Assembly: GCF_021347895.1 (NCBI RefSeq)
Contig: NC_067124.1
Location: 22,558,521-22,622,520, forward strand
Direction: 5' to 3'
From: Acanthochromis polyacanthus
Taxonomy: Eukaryota; Chordata; Actinopteri; Pomacentridae
Length of the DNA stretch: 64,000 nucleotides
The position numbers and the translations under genes are program-made. Shown piece by piece: positions 38,044 through 50,831 of the stretch; within the stretch, counting starts at the first letter, position 1; the number at the start of each line of letters is the position of its first letter. A model generated the notes under the pieces. That model was given only the letters and a program-made list of their open reading frames with translations, was not told the DNA's origin and searched no databases.

Positions 38044-39183
38044 TCATTTCCTCTCTTCAAGAGCAGCAGACACTATCTTCTCAGCATCAGCTGCCATTTC
38101 ATCAATAGCACCATTTAACGCTTGCAGCATGGCAGTGAATGAGCGGCTGGCAGAGCGGGCATGCCTCGGCATTGCCATCTCCAGCAGCTTTGATGAAACA
38201 GTGGCTAAGTCCTTCTCTGCCGCTGTCAGGCGGGTTTTCACTTCGCCTTTAGTGACCTCCACTGAAAGTGCACAGGTCCGCAGCACTTTAAGTCGTGCGG
38301 GTTCTTTGCCACGCTGCCGGGCCAGTCGTTCCACCGATTCATCATCCAGGCACAGAGATAATTGTGCTTTTGTCAGGATCCGCACTGCTATGCTTGAGTC
38401 CACCATAGAGGCCACCAGGGGAACAGGGATAGCAGACATGCCACCAGATAGAGAGGCAGCTGCCCAAACCAGTGCTTTGAATGCATCCTTTTTCTGGCTG
38501 ACCAGGGTTGATGTGAGTGTAGGTAGAGCCAAGAGCAGGGCGTTTGCTCGGATCTCTGGAAGGTTCTTCCCCATGTCCTCCAACAGGCCAGGAAAGTCAA
38601 ACTTCTCCAAGGTCAAAGGTGTGACCAGGTAGACTTTAGGCTGTGCCACACCCTGTGATGTCAGCACCTCCAGACTGGCTTTCCTTCTTTCTTCCAGGCT
38701 CTTTTCTGTGTCTTTCACAGATGCCAGGAGAATAAAGTACACAGTTTGTCTCTGCAGTGAACGGGCTTCTAAGAAAACCTCCACACTGTTGGGTTGGGGT
38801 GTCTCAGTGAATGTCATAAAGACGGCATTGTAGCGGAGAAACTTCACTCTGTCCATGTACCCCTCTGGTTCAAATGGCGACGTGGTTGGGACGGGTGGCA
38901 GGTCCCACAGGCGGAAATCAGGGTGTTTAGGGTTGGGGTAGCCGGCCACTTCCTCTGAGGCAGCAGGGGATGGAGAAGGAGCTGCTCCCTCATCTCCAGG
39001 CCCGAGGCCACGGAGGGAATTCATGAAGAAGGCTTTTTCATCTCCACGGTCTCCCACCACAGCCAAGTTGATCCTGCTGATCAGGAGATCTTCCACTGCA
39101 TCCTTAACGTCTGCTAACTTGTTGCTCTCTATTGACTCTTTGAGGGTTTCCAGGAGGTTTAGGCCTCTGAAGACATCAGCCAT
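38044..39183 (-). CDS. irgq: IRG-family quasi-GTPase, IRGQ-like (379 aa)
   Basis: A single coding exon, usual for the family. The start MADVFRGLNLLETL is chosen because an acceptor (TTTTTTCCACAG) lies two bases upstream; a longer frame to 39237 would run into the intron. The immunity-related GTPase fold is recognisable from KVYLVTPLTLEKFDFPGLLE, NLPEIRANALLLALPTLT and the helical C-terminus (SLCLDDESVERLARQRGKEP). The nucleotide site is abolished: the P-loop reads GDRGDEKA (residues 44-51) where the family has GxxxxGKS, the DLPG switch is DLPP, and no TKxD is visible. It should not bind or hydrolyse GTP in the usual way. Mammalian IRGQ is likewise a quasi-GTPase linked to autophagy, and sits near PHLDB3 in humans. 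IRG membership is firm; IRGQ orthology is likely. Confidence 0.85.
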   Translation of the reverse strand: MADVFRGLNLLETLKESIESNKLADVKDAVEDLLISRINLAVVGDRGDEKAFFMNSLRGLGPGDEGAAPSPSPAASEEVAGYPNPKHPDFRLWDLPPVPTTSPFEPEGYMDRVKFLRYNAVFMTFTETPQPNSVEVFLEARSLQRQTVYFILLASVKDTEKSLEERRKASLEVLTSQGVAQPKVYLVTPLTLEKFDFPGLLEDMGKNLPEIRANALLLALPTLTSTLVSQKKDAFKALVWAAASLSGGMSAIPVPLVASMVDSSIAVRILTKAQLSLCLDDESVERLARQRGKEPARLKVLRTCALSVEVTKGEVKTRLTAAEKDLATVSSKLLEMAMPRHARSASRSFTAMLQALNGAIDEMAADAEKIVSAALEERK

Positions 39184-39827
39184 TGCTGTGGAAAAAAGAA
39201 GACTGCAATTAATGAATACCATCCATAATAAATCCAAAATTAAACTAACATATCGATGGAGGAGAGATTTGCTCTTGACCTGTATTGACGCACTTTACTT
39301 GAGCATTCGTTTTGTGTTGTTGTCTACTTACTTAGGTCTATCCATTTATTCAGGAGGTACAGCTACTAAGCACACAAGGCAATGAAATATGTACTGCTTT
39401 AATATTTTCTAATAATTTTCCATCTGCGGGAATCATATTCAGAAAAGGGTCAAAGAATGTAAATTATGATTTTTATTGTTATTGTTTTGACAAAGGACAA
39501 AAAATAGAAAATTAAATTTGAACAGAAGGTTTTTATTTGTCTCCAATTATGTTCCTAAAAACAAGTTACCAGTCACATAGAGTATTTTAGCCGAATATCA
39601 CAGTATTGGTTTCGTTCAGGAAGGATTTTGACGGCACTACTTCTAATAGTTTTTAACATTGTTATATTGATTGTTCTACTAAAGTACAGTATTTGAACAC
39701 TTCCACCTCCACTACTGCTTCTGTATATTATAATTACACCTGAATGAAAGGTTGCAATATAGAAACGTAGTGAAACTTTAAATATGCATTGTCTTAGACT
39801 CCATTCAACGATACTACACACACTCAC

Positions 39828-39930
39828 CTGAACGTACCGAGCAGAAGCAGCCCTCTGGTTGAAATACTTTGCTATTCAATGCTGATTCTTCTCCAGCTCT
39901 GATCAGCGTCGGGCTGATCTATTTATGGTG
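39828..39930 (-). promoter_or_regulatory. irgq: First noncoding exon and TATA-like promoter of the IRGQ-like gene
   Basis: On the minus strand a strong donor, GTTCAG|GTGAGT, ends an exon at 39828, about 640 bases upstream of the coding exon. Further upstream, a TATA-like ATAAATAG at 39919-39926 would place transcription start near 39890-39895. The exon would then be about 65 bases and untranslated. Confidence 0.55.
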
Positions 39931-40075
39931 TCTGTCCAGCTAGTGGAACATTCTAATCCTGTAAGCTCAGTCTTAATCCAAAAAAGCACTTTAAGCACAT
40001 ACCTCCATACTTGGTGTGTATGTAAAGCTTTAGGCTTTAACCTGTAAGAATGTGTACACTTTTACAAGCAATTAT

Positions 40076-40140
40076 CCATCCATCCATTCTCTATACACCG
40101 CTTTATCCTCACTAGGGTCGCGGGGGTGCTGGAGCTTATT
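40076..40140 (-). repeat. Retroposon tail fragment
   Basis: 'atccatccatccattctcta' followed by 'ctttatcctcactagggtcg' is the same dispersed tail as at 19352-19472, truncated. Confidence 0.7.
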
Positions 40141-41447
40141 TGCTTTTTGTTAAAGCAATATTTATGCAGTAACATATATTTTTAAACAGTTTGCATTTTT
40201 TCCCCCAAAAGTAGTGAGAAATGTTCAAAGAAAGGAGGCCATAACCTTCCCTCAAGTAAACTTAACTTGCAGTATGGTCTTGTTGTACCTCAGTCTGATA
40301 TGCAGAGGATGCGTTTTGTGTTTTACTTTCATGACAGTAGAAGTTATTGTAGTATTGTTGCACTGGCTACATAGGGTGTACCTAATGAACAGGAAACTGA
40401 GGGTGCAGTGATAAGACATCTTTTCCTCCTGCTGCCCACAGTGTTGAACATGAAATCTGATTAGATTAAATCAAAGATAAAGCCCTGAGTAAAACATTTT
40501 AGCAGTCAAAATATTACTATTTACCTTTTGTGGTATGTGATGCTTTCATGCTAACATTGCTGCATCTGTTCTTGTATTTCCACACATTTCTCTTTTCTGA
40601 CAGCATTTTTATTTTCATTTATCAGAAAAGCTGTTGCATGAATTTTCAGAATTACCAATAAAGAGGAACAAAGAAGAATTCATAAAACTGAGATATGCAA
40701 CACCTCATGCACCCCCTTGCAGAGTTTCGCTTTCTTCTTTTTAGAGGAACCCAGAATGCAAAATATCTGGTGGCTGCTTGATGCTATTTTTAGCTCACAT
40801 CCTGTCTCACAGTATTTTCTTTTCTATCTGACAGCAGAAGACATGAATGCATTTCCTTTACCACTGTACAGTACATATTTGTTTTACATACAAAATAATT
40901 GCACTTGAGTTCAGAATATTGAAGCTAATCAAATGGCCAATAACTAATACAAATATTTTTAAGTCTTATCTTTGGAACTAGAAGCCAAAGGTGAACAGTT
41001 TCTCTGAAATGCTAAAAGTGAAACAGTCGTCTCCTTTCAAAAGAGAAAACAGTTTTAACTGTGCCTGTTCTCTTAAAGTACAGTGTATGTTGGAAAACGT
41101 ATACAACAAAAACAACTACACCTAAATGCACTTCAGTGTCAGATGATTCAAAATTGAATCATCTTACAGCAACTGCATTACCTCTAAGTTAAATAGTAGG
41201 ATAATTGCTCTCAAGTTCAAAGTAACAGTTTAAATTTACTATATTACAACTACATGTCTGACAGATGGAACTGAGTGCAACAAAAGTCCGTACTTCCTTA
41301 AATCTTTGAGGAAGTACTTCACATGTTCACTCTTTTTTTCAGGTTTATCAGATGTGCTTTGCTGAAGAGGATCTACGCTTCCTCTTTAAAATGAATTAAA
41401 GATGTTGTACTGGGTTTAAGTCAGGACACACACTTTGACAGGTCATA
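40141..41447. other. Intergenic, nothing recognised
   Basis: AT-rich sequence between the IRGQ-like gene and the second Tc1 element. Short open frames here have no domain signature. Confidence 0.5.
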
Positions 41448-43083
<1,636 letters not shown>

Positions 43084-43085
43084 TA

Positions 43086-45014
43086 GTTTCCACTTCAGAA
43101 ATTTGTGTGCTTTTGGCAGTGTGCTTTGAATCTTTTGCACTCATGAAGCCCTGTATGATCACGCTCTCGCCTTTGTGCTTCACTGTCAGGCCTGTGCATT
43201 CACTGTGAGGGTTCTACACAGGTTCATATCAAACACGCTGAACCCTAATCTCACCAATGAATGTGCTTCTACTATCCATGAAGCTTCTTTAAATGTCATA
43301 TAGCAAAGTTTCTTCTCTATTTTTTGCCAATTTTTTTTTTTTTTGGACACCATACTAGAGATTGACGTTATGCAATATCTTTCACATTATCAGAGCCACC
43401 ACAGAAACTCAACAAAACGATAACTTTTTCCATATTTGTGCAAGTCTTTTCCATGTGGAGCTATGATGCAGACATACAGATAGAATCATGTCATCAGCCC
43501 AAAACTGAGAGATTTTAGAACCACATTCATGCAACTGGAAATCACAGGTGCACTCAATTTTGTTTCAGTGACGACAGGTTTTCTAACTTGTGTGTCAAAG
43601 ATCAGAGGTGTATTCATCTTTGTTGCTGTGGGTTTCTCTTTTGGAGCCTGTATCTTGTGGATTCCCAAGTATTTGTTTTTGATTGTTCATGAGAAGAAAC
43701 TTGTCAACCTGAAAATAATGGCAATTTTGAGAAGTGGTACAACTTTGAATTGTTTGATATTTGAATGATATTGCACATAGAGTGTACTCATTTATTTTGT
43801 GCATTTTGGAAGTTTGGACAGAGCCACTCTGTGCGTGTCCTTATGCTAAGCTAACTGGCATGTGGCCTCGGATTTTATCTAAATCTGGAAAAAGGCTACT
43901 GAGGGAATTTCCCAAAACTGAGTACTGGTTTATGACTGCATGAACTTTGTGAGAACTTTGATGGTAATGTACAAATAAAGACACTGCAACCTGGATAAGA
44001 TGCAAACATGCATTGATATCTGGGCTTTTTTAAAAGCACTTCAGCTAGTATAAATGTTACACAAATAAAGACAAAGGCATGGACATATGTGTAACAGGAC
44101 GACTTTATGCTGTAAACACAGAAAGGGCAGCTTTTGAAGCAATGGCTTCTCTGTGGTGACTTCCTGTACACAGCTTCTGCTTGAACTCAGCTGTTTAGGG
44201 AAGTCAGTCTTTCTAATTTGCCACTACTGCCATCTTCTGGTGTAAATTGGCATAGCACCAGAAACAACTTTAACTCATGCAGGTGAGCGAGTGACACACA
44301 GAAGAAGAAGAAGAAGAAGAACAACAACAAAAAAAAAACACAAGTTAAAACACTAATAAAATGAAAAGTTGTTGGAGGGGGTCTTCTTTTTACAGTCAAA
44401 TAGTCCTGAGTACCACATAAATATACTGTTCTCAAAACCAGGATAAAGGATTCCAAGTGTCTGAAAATTGAATGTGATGTTTTAATGCACAAACACAAAA
44501 GAGAAGCTTCTTCAAAGTCCCAACTATTACATTATATTCTATACTAAGGACACTCCTGTGCACAGTCCCTTAATAGCAATTAAACAATAAATAAATTCTC
44601 AATTAATTTTATGCAATTTCAACACACAAATTTCCGACAGCAGTTAGAAGAAAGTGTGAGCATGTGTCCAACTTTTTTTGTTGTTGCTTGCTTTATGTAC
44701 TTTTTTGTATGAACAAATTTCACAAGGATTACATGGACTAGACATGATTTGCACATTATGTAATATGTGCTGCTTATAAACTGCTATACAGTGGTCACTT
44801 CTGAGTTGATTCACCAAGCAATTTGCACAGACTGAGAAGTTTCTTGGTCACTTCTGCTACACTCAAAGCTGAGTTTGGCTTTTAAAGCTAATAAAAACAA
44901 CAGTTGCCATGGTAGAAATGGCACACATGACATTCACACACAAAATAAGAAGATATTACAACACAGCAATTTACAGAAATAACCATCCTCCAGCAGATGA
45001 ACTTCAAATTATTT
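43086..45014. other. Intergenic and 3' region of receptor D
   Basis: No coding exon found. A (GAA)n/(CAA)n run lies at 44301-44339. The part nearest 45014 is presumably the 3' untranslated region of receptor D. Confidence 0.5.
44301..44339. repeat. (GAA)n-(CAA)n-A run
   Basis: GAA triplets pass into CAA triplets and then poly-A. Confidence 0.9.
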
Positions 45015-48000
45015 TTACATCTGGTCAAGTATGTCCTGAACAGTAGAATACACTGCCACATCCTCACTGTCCTTCTCTTCTGGTACACAGTGTTTTGTCT
45101 CCTCATCCTCACCTAGAAGCGCCTCCTCCTCTTTGCCCTCTCCATCTGCTCCCTCCTTTGCTGCTTCTTTCTTGATTTCGGCGTACTCTGTCTCTGTAGT
45201 TCCTGCCTCTGCTGGATTTTTTCTTTGTAACAGGGAAAAATCGATATTGGAGTAGTCTACATCCGATTTCCCTGCAGCTTCTGCTCCTTCCAGCGTCTCT
45301 TGGTCCTGGATCTGATCTTCCTCCACTGCTTGACCAGCATTCATCTGTCAGGTATTACACAAATGATATGCGTCATTCATCAGCTGCTACAAACCAAACC
45401 ACTAACCTCAACTCCTGCACTGCTGTTTAGTATATTAATTTAGTACATCTCCAATGCTGTCACTAGATGTCAGCAAAGTAAAATTCTTAACACTGGGGCT
45501 TTGACCAACTTAAACCTAGACTGCTGTAGAAATAAAAATACCAATGGATCCTCCTGATTCATCACCATCTCCAGCATCCCAGACAGATTTCCACGAATCC
45601 TCTGTTTTTTCTTTCTGTGGAGAAATACGACAAATGCACCAATTATTGTATTAATGCCACACTTCAACAGACATTACAGGCATCTTTCTTGTGTTATTTG
45701 TATATTTTTTCCACCTTAATGCAATTTCTAAACTTCTTCTATTACTATCATATTCAAATTTTCTAAGCGCTGATATTTAGATGATGTTCAGATGATTTTC
45801 CTTGCATATTTTAACAACTGCAACAACATTATGCACATGTAAAGTATAAAATTCCTATAAAAATCATAATAGCGTACCTGCAGCATATCCACGCCAAACA
45901 GAAAATGCTTGCTGAAAACACTACGCCAATCAAAAATGTGATGATAGTTTCCAGTCGCGTAACAATTCTGAAAAATTTCATGTTCTGACCTACAATAAAG
46001 GACAAGTTGTTAGAGAAAAATTCCCAACTTCTCGTTCTACAGTGAACAGATTCGCATCGAATGTTTACATTTTTACAATTTTCCAAAGAGATAATGAAAA
46101 ACTGGAGATTAGACATCAGTTACCTTCTTCTGCTGCTTTGCTTACGATGAGGTTCCCTTTTATTTCTCCATTTTCATTGCGGCTGACACAATCAGCAGAA
46201 GTGCTATTGCTGCCTTCCACAGATAGGATGACTTTGCTGATGATTGTGTGGTTTGACACGTTGGTAGTGACAGAGTACTCAGTGAGGCTCGCCAACAGTG
46301 GCCATTTAATGGTGGGTAAAGGAAGCCCCTGACTGATGCACACACAGGTCAAAACCTCCGACTGAACTTCACATCCAGAACCATTCAGGATCTTTGGCAG
46401 CACTGCAAGGACGCAGAATCAGAACATTAAAGAGAAACATTCAGTACAATAAGCTGATATGCTGTGTGACCATATTTTTCTCTACAAGAATGGCAGCCTA
46501 CTCATAAGTTTGTTTAAAAGTCACAGTTACATTTATAAACATAGAGTCATGTGTGAGTGTTTCAGCCAACTTTTGTCCGTGCGATAGGAGATGGAACAAA
46601 ATTCTTGACACTACAAGTCAGATTCACCTTTGATAACAGCTTTACTCCGAGTGATTCTATGTTTTTATGTTCAAGACACTATGAATTACAGGACAATACA
46701 CAAATGCAATATTTTACTTTTAATTCTTTATCTCAACATCTTCTATTTTAACTTATTTTAACCAAAACATGGCAGCAAATACTAGTGCACAGTTGTTGCT
46801 ACTATTCTGTGTCCAACTGCCCCATGTGCCTTCAAATTGCCCTCAGGAAACAAAAAAAAAAGCTTTTGAATTTGAATTTATAGAAATTAATCAGACAAAA
46901 GACTTTCTGCTCTGGCAATGTGGCTGTAATGCAAAGTTAAACACATCTTGGAAACTTTTGCAATGTCTGCTTGTACTTGTGATATATGATGAGATTTTAT
47001 GAGATTTTTTTTTTAAGATACTTCATGAAATTTCAAAACCAAAATCCCAACAAGGTCAAAAGAAATCCCACCTACATATATACATACACATTTTTTTTCA
47101 CTGTTTTTGGCTCAGTGCTACAACATAATATGTTCTAACTGCTGAAGTAAATCATCGATTTTCAAATTTAATGGCAAGGGGTGTGGCCGTTATTCAAAAT
47201 GAACCTAGTGAGCTTGAGCTACCCGATAATAATTTTTTAAAAAAGCATTTGTACTTTACTTACCCTTCATTTTGATATCGACTTTTTCTACGAGGCTGTT
47301 GTTCATACGTTCCGCTGTGCAGATGAACTGCCCAGCATGTTCTGGTGTCATATTATAAATGAGGAGTGTGGCAGTTCCATTTCCACTGTTCAGGGTTGTG
47401 TTGGCTCCATGTTTGGTCCAGGTGATCAGAGCAGGAGGGAAACTGTCAGCAGTGCAGGTCAGATTCAGAACCTGACCCTCTCCAACAGTGGTCTCTCCAG
47501 TGATTTCAGGTTTCTTCTCATCTAAGGGACACATTTTAAGACATATTATTTGAATCTATCACATAATAACAGTTTTCAGCCAACCTCTGGGTTTATTGAG
47601 GGGCAGACAACAGACTAAAATTTGGGTCAGGTGAGTCAGTGAAATAAAATGAGCAAAACTTGGTTTTCCATTTGCAAACAGATGAGAAATACTAGGACAA
47701 CTCAGTGCCTTAAACACTGTCATGTTCCTAAAACCAGTCCTGAAAAATGTTTGCATTATCCTGCTAAAAGAGACCCCTGCCAGCCAGGATTATGGTAGCC
47801 ATAAAGCGATCTGCAGCACTGTTCTGAGAAAGTTCTGAAAAGTTTGATTAATTTTTCCAGTGGGATGTTTTCTGTTAGTTACCAGGATGTTCTTTTGAAA
47901 GGTTGGGTAATTAAACATGTTGTCAAATGTCAGACCTAGTGTCCTAAAGTTGTCATAACCGAATGTTGCACTGAGAATGTTCTTCCTTTGCTATCCAGTA

Positions 48001-50831
48001 ACATTGTGGGAATGCCATATAGATTCTAAAATGTGTTCCATCAAAAACCTCCCCATAAAAAACATCCCCATAACATCCTTTACAGTCAGAATGCTCCACT
48101 TTTGTTCATACTGTATATCACACTACAAGAATGTCCTCTAAAATAAATTCTGTCACCTAAAGTCTCAAAAATGCAGAAACATTTCCACAAGGTTGCATTG
48201 AGAACATCCTCATTAAATCAGTTTATAGAGGAACGTTCTTTAATCTGATCTTTCAATAATATCCTCAAAACATCCTCAGAACATTGCAGGAAGAATGTTA
48301 CATCTTTGTTAATATGTCAAGTTATAAGACATAAAAAAAATAATAACATCTAAGGCATTAATTACATCTGAATAATGTTTTTTTTTAAAATGTTGGTTTA
48401 AGAGTGTTCCACATTTGTTATCATAAAACATAATCTGTATTTATGACGCCCTCTGTATGTTGACGTTTGTGGTCTTTTAACGTTTGATTGAAACATTTTC
48501 TTTTAAAAAAAAATACAAGAACTTGCAGGTAAAGTGAGCCGATGTTTTGGGAATGTTTCATGCTAGCAGGGTTGCCTTGTCACAATTTCGTCCAATTCAA
48601 AGTCACTGAGAGCCTTTTGCTTTCTCATTTTTTGTGCTTATAATGCATCAAATTCAAAAACTTACTATTCAGTGGCTGCCAAATATGCCCTACCTCTTTC
48701 CAGATGGCAGTGGTTTTGCTGGTGTAGCTGACTATTTGTACATTTAAATGAAACGTAGCATGAATTTGGGATACTGAAGAACACCAATAGCCTGCATCAG
48801 AATAGCTGTACAGTATACTTACACATCACAGTCACGATAATGTCTTGCGTTTGGGTGTTCGGATGTTTTGCCGTACAGAAATACTTTCCAGAATCTTCTG
48901 CTGTCACATTCTGAATGACAAGAGTGGATGTTCCAGTGTCGTTATTCAAGCCAGGCCCAGTTTCACTGATCAGGCTTTTGTTCACACCGTCTTTAGTCCA
49001 TGTGATGACAGATGGGGGGAAACTGTCAACACTGCAGGTCAGATTAAGAGCATCACCCTCCTTAACTGTTGTCTGTCCAGTGATTTCAGGTGTCTTCACA
49101 TCTTTGAGACAAAATTTTGGGCAAATAAAAATTCATCAGGCAGCAAAATTTTATTAACTCTAAAGATAGAGTTTCATTGTGAGGCTGAAAACCAGCTAAA
49201 CGCCTTGCCGTTTTGGAAACAATGGATTGATTTAGCAATATTTCAAGGTAATAATCGTAATTATTGTTATTTTTATTGTGTTTAAGCTCATTGCAGGAGA
49301 CATTATAGTTAATGAGGAAGAGAGAAATTTAAAGTGACACATATAAACAACTTCCTGAAACCATCTGAGGTGAAGTTTGGAACGCTTGGAATCCAATGAG
49401 ATCTTTCTTCCACTGAAATAGCAAACACACATTTAAAATATAGCTGTAACCTTGTCAATAGAATGATCAGCCAATGCAATATGTAACAGCTCTTAAGCTA
49501 GTATAACAGGAAGGATATGACCTCGGAAAATTTTAGATGAACATCCATGATAGTGTCTCCAAATCATGCAGAAGTGTAAAACTTAGTGCATTTTAATTGG
49601 AGTGACTTAGACATTCAGCACAGTAAGAAAAAAAGTGAAATTTCAGGAGGTTTTACTCACAGGTTACATTCAGAGTCGCCGTCTCCTCCTCCTCTGTAGT
49701 CTCGTTACCCGTACATCTGACCACACAGGTGATCTTGGTGCTGTGGTGTTTGGCTGAAGGTGTAAATGTCAAAGTTGAGTTTGGTCCCTGACTGGCTGTG
49801 ATGTTTTCTGTGCTGTACGAGCTGTTCGGTTCTATTCCTCTCCAAATCCAGGTGATGTTCGGGTCAGATCCAGAGCAGAGACTAGCTGCAGTGCAGGTCA
49901 GTGTGGCCTGTTGCCCCTCAGTGAGTGGAGGAATCATGACTGACGGCTTCTTACTCAGATCTGAAGAGGGTAGCAATAGTAGAGTGAAATTTGTAGTTAG
50001 GATAATGTTTTTTTGTTGGTGGAATCAGGTGCGAAAACATTTTTTTTATTTTTTTTTTTAAATTTGGCAATCGGTATATACTTTAAAGAGTAGTGAATAG
50101 TGGCCATAGGAGTTTTGAAAAATGAGACTTGATCTATCAGCATAGCTGCCATTATTTAATAATCTATTATTTTACTTTAAAACGAAAGCAAGCTAATACC
50201 ACAATCCATCAATAAAAGCCTCACCTCATGACTGCCATGTTGTTAAATCTCAGTCCAAATTGTTCTAGTTGGATGCTGGTCTGACCGTAATGAATGCTGT
50301 TCTGCTGTTGTATTGTATTGCATTACACTGACAGACATTTCAATTATTTGACCCCCTAGCATTTCTATCTGTATCAGTGATATCAGGATAATCGTTGTAC
50401 TAGAAATGACAGTATTGTCTGACCAATGTTTCTGTCTCTTGATGTCAGTGTCAGGTTCTTCTCTGTTTTTTAATGTTTTTATTGTTTTGAGTAACAAGTT
50501 GTAGTGATTATTTTGGGGGACTTTCTTTAGTAAATAATTTCCTAATTAATTTAAATCTCATTGTGTACGATAAACAGAAAACCTGTATTCTTTAGAACCT
50601 ACATGGTTGCAAAAATGACATTTTTAGAGTGCTAAATATTCAGAAGGAATTATTTTGAGGCCAGATTATCAATAATAGCACTGAGAAATTTCAAAATGCA
50701 ATACAAAGAAATTAAATTAAATTAAAAATGAATTTTAGACAAAAGATTGCAATAAAGTTATACACAATACCTGAACTGGCACTGTAGCTCCTCACTGTGA
50801 AGACCAGAGTCACCCAGATGAGAACAAACAT
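45015..50831 (-). CDS. Receptor D: Siglec-like, V domain absent, ITIM/ITSM tail
   Basis: Exons: 50771-50831 (signal, MFVLIWVTLVFTVRS), 49661-49960, 48823-49101, 47264-47521, 46124-46402 (four Ig), 45878-45989 (transmembrane), 45542-45614 (juxtamembrane KKKQRIRGN), 45015-45344 (tail). All in phase, 563 residues. The first Ig (KPSVMIPPLTEGQQATLTC, KHHSTKITCVV) is the usual second domain of Siglecs. No V-set exon lies in the 810 bases between it and the signal exon, so the sialic-acid arginine is missing. The last Ig (SGCEVQSEVLTCVC) has extra cysteines like MAG domain 5. Tail motifs are VDYSNI (ITIM and YxN), TEYAEI (ITSM) and AVYSTV near the C-terminus, around an acidic stretch. Probably an inhibitory leukocyte receptor with an unknown ligand. 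Confidence 0.82.
47770..48560. repeat. Probable dispersed repeat rich in GAATGTTC/GTTCTGAGAA
   Basis: Variants of 'ttctgagaaNgttct', 'gagaatgttctt', 'gaggaacgttctt' and 'cctcagaacattgcagg' recur on both strands through this intron of receptor D, resembling a widespread fish repeat built on AACGTTCT/AACATTCT. Boundaries are uncertain. Confidence 0.4.

Noticed and set aside
39184..39237. Longer N-terminus (MDLLWMVFINCSLLF...) of the IRGQ-like protein as a signal peptide
   Set aside because: The extra codons lie across a strong splice acceptor and are intron sequence; a hydrophobic leader is not expected for an IRG protein.
50243..50497. 84-codon frame between the signal exon and first Ig exon of receptor D as a V domain
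   Set aside because: It has none of the V-set cysteines, Trp, or DxGxYxC-like motif, and no matching splice sites.
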